Shown here piece by piece: positions 59,569-64,000 of a DNA stretch of 64,000 nt (the first letter of the stretch is position 1; each line of letters opens with the position of its first letter). Source of the stretch: Gemmatimonadaceae bacterium (lineage in GTDB: Bacteria > Gemmatimonadota > Gemmatimonadetes > Gemmatimonadales > Gemmatimonadaceae); NCBI GenBank assembly GCA_016720905.1, contig JADKJT010000003.1, forward strand, positions 287,302 through 351,301. Direction: 5' to 3'. Made by a program: the position numbers and the translations under genes. The notes below the pieces were generated by a model. That model saw nothing but the letters and a program-made list of their open reading frames with translations, made no database searches and was not told where the DNA came from.

Positions 59569-61944
59569 ATGTGCCGACGTCTCTCGACAAGTCGGGCAGT
59601 TCAGGCGCCGCGACGGTGGTGGCGGTCGAGGGCCGTCGTCAGGCACCAATGCTGCATGTCCGTGTTGCTGCCCGTGCTGGTTGGGTCGCTGCCGACCACA
59701 AACGCGCGTGCGCAAGGCGGGCGTGGGTCAGATTCCGTCGTAACGAAAGCTGATCAGTATCTAGCCGCTGGTGATAGCGCGAAAGCGCTGGCCATCCTGG
59801 AGGCGGCTCTTTCGCCACGATCTACGAACGCTGCCGTATGGCATCGCTACGGCCAATTGCGGTGGCAACGCGTGGCGCAGGCGCGCCGTGGTGGATATAT
59901 CCGCGATGCAAACGTGATATCGGGGCTGCGCGCAGCCGACAGCGCCTTGCGGCTGGCAACGCAATTCGCCCCTGACAGTGCCACCTATTGGATGACGCTC
60001 GGTCGCTTCAACCTGGAGTCCGGCGTGGGATCCATGCGACTGTCGGCGGCGCAGCAGATTGAACACGCGTTCACCGCAGCCTCACGGGTGGCCGACTCAA
60101 GCCTGATGGCCGAAAGCGCCGATGAACTGGGCCTCGCGATTTGGCGTCGTTACGAAACGACCGCTAACCGCGCGCAGGTGGGGGCGGGACAGCGGGTGCA
60201 ATTGCAGACCAGCGGGCGTTGGCAACGCGCGCGCGCCAGAGATTATCTCGCGACCTTTGCCAATAAGATTGAGCCGCCGACGGGGAAGGCCGACTTCGAC
60301 GCCGCGTTCGCGCGGTTTCTCATGGCGAGTGAGGTAGCTCCAAGCCAACTGCAGTATAGCCGGCATTTGTACATGGCGTTGACCACCGCCCGCCGATGGG
60401 ATGAACTGCTGGCGGTGGGCACGCGGCGCGCGCAGGCGTCGCCCTTTGATGCGCAAGCCCGGTTCGCGCGCGGCGTCGCGCTGCACCGTTTGCGCCGACC
60501 GCGGGAGTCATCGGCGGCATTCGACAGCGCGCTGGAGATGATGGAGGACTCCGAGCGACAGGAGCTCTTGCGGCTGGATCGGCTACTCCCACCGGGGGCG
60601 AATGCGCTGACCGGCGTCCGCGGTCTTGACTCCGCGGCGTTCCACGCATTGCCCGCCGCACAACGGGAGGCCACCAGTCTCCTGTACTGGGCGCTCAACG
60701 ACCCGCTGGGCGAGAGCGTGGAGAACGAATCCCGCTTGGAGTTTATCGCGCGGGTTGTTGAGGCAGACTGGCGTTGGACCGATCATGTGATGGGTCTCCG
60801 CGGTGCCGACACGGATCGTGGCGACGTGCTGATTCGCTATGGCCCGCCTGACGAAGAGATGACACTGCCTGGCAGCGCGTCCGCTCAGCAGCAGGTGTTT
60901 AACAACGACTCACTCGTTGGCGGCTCCATGAAAGTTGGCGGCATGACTTCCACAAGCCAGGACGGCGGTGTCACGCTGGCGTGGGTGTACAGCTCTGGCG
61001 ACGTCTTCTTCTTTGATCTCGCACCCGGCTTTGGGACGGCGCGCACGCCGCTCACGGATCAACAGTTTGTCCGTGACGTGGCGACCATGAAACCCGTGTC
61101 ATGGGACAACCTTGGCGGCCCCCAGCGCGTCGATTCTCTGGGCCTGCGCTTGACGAGATTCCGCGCCCCGGGTGACTCTGCCGACGTTGTCATCGTCACG
61201 CGCCTGCCGCTCAAGTCACTTGCCGCGCCATCGTCATCGGCCGATCGCACCGCCGCCGAGGCAAGGGCGGATCCACGCGTCGACCTGCGCCTGATTGACG
61301 GCGCCGCCCATGTATTCGGTGTCGACACCACACGATCACCCGCACCAACCGACAACAGTACGGACAACGCACAACGCCAGTGGGTGCGCCGCATCGGGAA
61401 GGGCGCCACCTTCGTGCGCGTGGAAGCCGTCAACTCCGCGACGCGCCGCTCGGCCAATGCGCTTGCGCCAGTGGAGGCCGAAGGCGCGCGCGGTTTCGGC
61501 CTCAGCGACGTGCTGCTCGTAACTGGCGCGCCGGTCGGCAATGCGCGCGGATGGCGTGATCTCAACGCCACGCCGTCCTCAGGCACATATCGCGCGGGCG
61601 AGAAGATTGGTCTGGTATGGGAGACGTACGAACTGGCGCCGGGTGCGGACGCGAATCGATATCGAGTGACGATCAGCCTTGAGCGGCTCAAACGCACCGG
61701 GGCCTCTGGCCTTGCGCTTCGGGTACTTGATGGCCTGGGCACCCTGTTGCAGCAGGAGCGCAGCGGTGCGGATAAACTCACCATGTCGTTCGAGCGGAAC
61801 GTTGCGGCGAGGGCCACGCAGGTGGACTATCTGACGCTTGACTGGCTGGGGGATGCGCGGGGGGAGTACCGGCTGCGCCTCGAAGTGACGGACCGGCAGA
61901 CCAATAAAGCGAGTGCACGAGAGACCCGGTTTCGCATTCAGTAG
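59569..61944 (+). CDS. TPR-containing GWxTD-domain secreted protein
   Basis: The preferred start is ATG 59569; ATG 59464 and 59656 are in frame, and the earlier one lies before the hairpin. About 791 residues. A signal-like segment ends TTNARAQ. TPR-type repeats occupy the next 300 residues (ADQYLAAGDSAKALAILEAALSP, ARFARGVALHRLRRPRESSAAFDSALEMM). Then comes the GWxTD domain (IARVVEADWRWTD, DRGDVLIRYGPPDEEM) and a C-terminal beta domain. GWxTD proteins occur in Acidobacteria, Bacteroidota, Gemmatimonadota and relatives; their role is unknown. It follows the Cys-rich secreted gene on the same strand. Confidence 0.8.
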   Translation: MCRRLSTSRAVQAPRRWWRSRAVVRHQCCMSVLLPVLVGSLPTTNARAQGGRGSDSVVTKADQYLAAGDSAKALAILEAALSPRSTNAAVWHRYGQLRWQRVAQARRGGYIRDANVISGLRAADSALRLATQFAPDSATYWMTLGRFNLESGVGSMRLSAAQQIEHAFTAASRVADSSLMAESADELGLAIWRRYETTANRAQVGAGQRVQLQTSGRWQRARARDYLATFANKIEPPTGKADFDAAFARFLMASEVAPSQLQYSRHLYMALTTARRWDELLAVGTRRAQASPFDAQARFARGVALHRLRRPRESSAAFDSALEMMEDSERQELLRLDRLLPPGANALTGVRGLDSAAFHALPAAQREATSLLYWALNDPLGESVENESRLEFIARVVEADWRWTDHVMGLRGADTDRGDVLIRYGPPDEEMTLPGSASAQQQVFNNDSLVGGSMKVGGMTSTSQDGGVTLAWVYSSGDVFFFDLAPGFGTARTPLTDQQFVRDVATMKPVSWDNLGGPQRVDSLGLRLTRFRAPGDSADVVIVTRLPLKSLAAPSSSADRTAAEARADPRVDLRLIDGAAHVFGVDTTRSPAPTDNSTDNAQRQWVRRIGKGATFVRVEAVNSATRRSANALAPVEAEGARGFGLSDVLLVTGAPVGNARGWRDLNATPSSGTYRAGEKIGLVWETYELAPGADANRYRVTISLERLKRTGASGLALRVLDGLGTLLQQERSGADKLTMSFERNVAARATQVDYLTLDWLGDARGEYRLRLEVTDRQTNKASARETRFRIQ

Positions 61945-62015
61945 GCAAGGTGGCGTAAGGTGGAGTAACGGAAGCCAGGGCCCACGCCGATGGCTGCTGC
62001 GCTATCTTGGATCGC

Positions 62016-63389
62016 ATGAGCGGATGCGAAACGGTAACCATCGTCGGCGGCGGCCTGGCCGGCAGTGAAGCGGCTTGGCAACTGGCGGAGCGCGGCGTCA
62101 ACGTGCTCCTGTATGAAATGCGCCCGGTCCGTGGCACCGAGGCGCACCGCACCGAGCGACTCGGCGAACTGGTCTGCTCCAACACGTTTAAGAGCACCGA
62201 GACGTCCAACGCCCATGGCCTGCTCAAGGCCGAAATGCGTGTGCTGGGGTCGCTCATCCTGGACTGTGCGGACAACGCGCGCGTGCCCGGTGGCACGGCC
62301 CTTACGGTCGATCGCGAAAGTTTTTCGCAGGGCGTGAAGGAACGCATCGAAGCCCATCCGCGCATCACCGTGGTGCGCGAGGAACTGACCGAGCTCCACG
62401 CGGTGGGCATCGTCGCCACCGGCCGCTCCACCTCCGACGCCTCGCCGAGCGCATCCGGACGCGACTCGGCGTCGATTCGCTGGCCTTCTACGATGCCATT
62501 GCGCCCGTCATCGCGTTCGAGTCGATCGACCAGTCGATAGCCTTCCGGGCGTCGCGCTGGGGCAAGGAAACGATGTCCGGACGCCGGTGAGGAAGGCGCC
62601 TACCTGAATTGCGCGTTCACACTCGATGAGTACGAGGCGTTCATCGACGCGCTCACCACGGCCGACCAGTTCACGGCGCACGAGTTCGACGCGGTGCCGT
62701 ACTTCGAAGGCTGCATGCCCGTCGAAGAGATGGCAAAACGTGGACGCGAGTCGCTGCGCTTCGGCCCCATGAAGCCCATTGGCCTGCAGGATCCGCGCTC
62801 CGGTGGGCGGCCGTGGGCGGTCGCGCAGTTGCGCATGGAAGACCGCGGTGGACGCATGTGGAATCTGGTCGGATTCCAGACGCGACTGCGTATCCCCGAG
62901 CAGCAGCGCGTCTTTCGCCTGATCCCCGGACTGGCCGACGCCGAGTTCCTGCGCTTCGGTTCCATCCACCGGAACTCGTACATCAATGCACCCGCTACCC
63001 TCACCCCGCATCTGTCGCTGCGCGATGCGCCGCAGACATTGTTTGCCGGGCAGATTACGGGCGTTGAAGGGTACACCGAGTCGAGTGCCACCGGTTTGCT
63101 GGCGGGCATCAATCTGGCGCGCATGCTCAACGGCGAGTCGCCGGTTATTCCGCCACCGGCCACCATGATGGGTGCGCTCTATCGGTATTTGCGCGAGGCC
63201 GATCCGAAACACTTCCAGCCGATGAATGCGAACTTCGGCCTGTTGGACGAGTTGGAGGGCGCTTCGCGGGAACTCCTGCGCGACAAGGCGCGCAAACGCG
63301 AAGCGTACGCCGAACGTGGATTGACGCAGATGCACACGTGGTGCGACGAACACCACCTGCGCCCGGCGCGCCCGGTGCATCGGGAATGA
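62016..63389 (+). CDS. trmFO: tRNA (uracil-5-)-methyltransferase TrmFO, reading frame disturbed by several indels
   Basis: ATG 62016 starts MSGCETVTIVGGGLAGSEAAWQLAERG, the FAD-binding signature of the folate-dependent m5U54 methyltransferase. RGTEAHRT and ELVCSNTFKS also match. Near 62423-62441 the frame shifts: GRSTSDASP should read GPLTSDALAERI, requiring three one-base C indels. The next 145 bases code in another frame (RIRTRLGVDSLAFYDAIAPV) and the original frame returns by 62586 (EEGAYLNCAFTLDEYEAF). From there the gene is normal to TGA 63389 (YFEGCMPVEEMAKRG, GQITGVEGYTESSATGLLAG). The clustered C-run indels look like sequence errors, but a decayed gene is possible. xerC overlaps the stop. 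Confidence 0.88.
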
Positions 63390-64000
63390 GTGAGCCGATG
63401 GAGGAGCGCGAAACGCCCACGCCGCTTCCCGTCGAGATTGACGAGTACCTCGTGCATCTCGTGAAGGAGCGCGACCTCTCACCGCATACCGTGAGTGCCT
63501 ACCGCCGCGATTTGCGCGAGTTCTCGCAGTACCTGGCCGGCATCAAGGGCATCGACGGGTGGGACTGGAATACGTTGGGTCGCACCGAGATTCGCGGCTT
63601 CATGGCCCAGTGCACCCGACGCGGATTGGCCAAGCGCTCCATCGCGCGCGCCCTGTCCGCGGTGCGCAGCTTCTTTCGCTGGATGCACCGCGATGAGCGT
63701 GTGGACGGCAATCCCGCGCGCGCCGTCGGTTCGCCACGCTTGCCGCGTACTCTACCCGCATATCTCGACCGGCAACAGGCCGACACGTTGCTGCAGCATG
63801 CGGCCACGCGCGCCCAATCGGGTGACTTTGGCGACGTGCGCAACTTCGCCATGCTCGAACTCTTCTACTCCAGCGGATTGCGGTTGTCAGAATTGCGCGG
63901 CGTCGACCTGGGCGATCTCGACCTCGTGTCGCAACAGGTGAAGGTGCGCGGCAAGGGGCGCAAGGAACGCATCGTGCCGGTGGGCGATCACGCGCAGCGC
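63386..64000 (+). CDS. xerC: Tyrosine recombinase XerC, 5' part (runs off the window)
   Basis: ATG 63386 overlaps the trmFO stop (ATGA); 205 codons are visible with no stop. The core-binding SAM-like domain (IDEYLVHLVKERDLSPHTVSAYRRDL, RALSAVRSFFRWMHR) is complete. The catalytic domain has begun: the first Arg is in YSSGLRLSEL and the Lys in VRGKGRKERIVP. The remaining HxxR, His and Tyr lie beyond the edge. XerC resolves chromosome dimers at dif with XerD. The trmFO-xerC order is also seen in Firmicutes and other phyla. Confidence 0.92.
   Translation, partial: MSEPMEERETPTPLPVEIDEYLVHLVKERDLSPHTVSAYRRDLREFSQYLAGIKGIDGWDWNTLGRTEIRGFMAQCTRRGLAKRSIARALSAVRSFFRWMHRDERVDGNPARAVGSPRLPRTLPAYLDRQQADTLLQHAATRAQSGDFGDVRNFAMLELFYSSGLRLSELRGVDLGDLDLVSQQVKVRGKGRKERIVPVGDHAQR

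Overview
The window is 64 kb of GC-rich, densely packed bacterial chromosome. It has many GTG starts and many ATGA/GTGA stop-start overlaps. It encodes a Gram-negative envelope (TonB receptor, secretin PilQ, TolC-type channel, beta-barrel proteins). The gene content fits a Gemmatimonadota-type bacterium: a GWxTD-domain protein, a CPL-type metal ATPase, a type IV pilus operon with sigma-54 control, and abundant small secreted proteins. That phylum assignment is inferred from content; no rRNA or tRNA gene was seen.

Region 1 (1-15 kb) is mixed housekeeping: the end of an M1 peptidase, an orphan winged-helix protein, a persulfide dioxygenase-rhodanese fusion, a small membrane protein, a TonB-dependent receptor, SppA, an acyl-CoA dehydrogenase, a GGDEF cyclase, a P1B-type ATPase, a PAS/GAF histidine kinase, and a DUF2490-like gene broken by a frameshift. 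Region 2 (15.2-18 kb) is an ArsR-type regulator, a beta-carbonic anhydrase and a SulP transporter in tight succession behind an inverted-repeat operator candidate; it looks like an inorganic-carbon (or other anion) module. Region 3 (18-26 kb) has DinB with a D-threonine-aldolase-like enzyme, a divergent RidA-esterase pair, an Hsp15-like S4 protein, and a coupled CPxCG / CHAD-CYTH / HDOD operon.

Region 4 (26-31.9 kb) is a three-gene type I secretion system (ABC exporter, HlyD adaptor, TolC channel) followed by a beta-barrel protein. The exporter's ATPase motifs are strongly degenerate. A second SulP, an ArfB-type rescue factor and a CorC/HlyC-type membrane protein follow on the minus strand. 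Region 5 (35.6-49.7 kb) is a type IV pilus locus: a PilS/PilR-like pair, three prepilins (two almost identical), another kinase, pilV/W/X-like minor pilin genes, and pilM-N-O-P-Q. A good -24/-12 promoter lies before the second prepilin. The ATPases PilB and PilT and the platform protein PilC are not in the window.

Region 6 (49.7-64 kb) has a propeller-like lipoprotein, aroC-aroK, a Smg/DUF494-like gene and topA. Then comes a repeat-rich stretch carrying a small LuxR-type regulator, a secreted beta-propeller, a Cys-rich secreted protein and a TPR/GWxTD protein; this is the most accessory-looking part. trmFO and the 5' part of xerC end the window. topA, trmFO and the DUF2490-like gene each carry small indels, most at C/G runs, which suggests residual assembly errors, although programmed or real mutations are not excluded.
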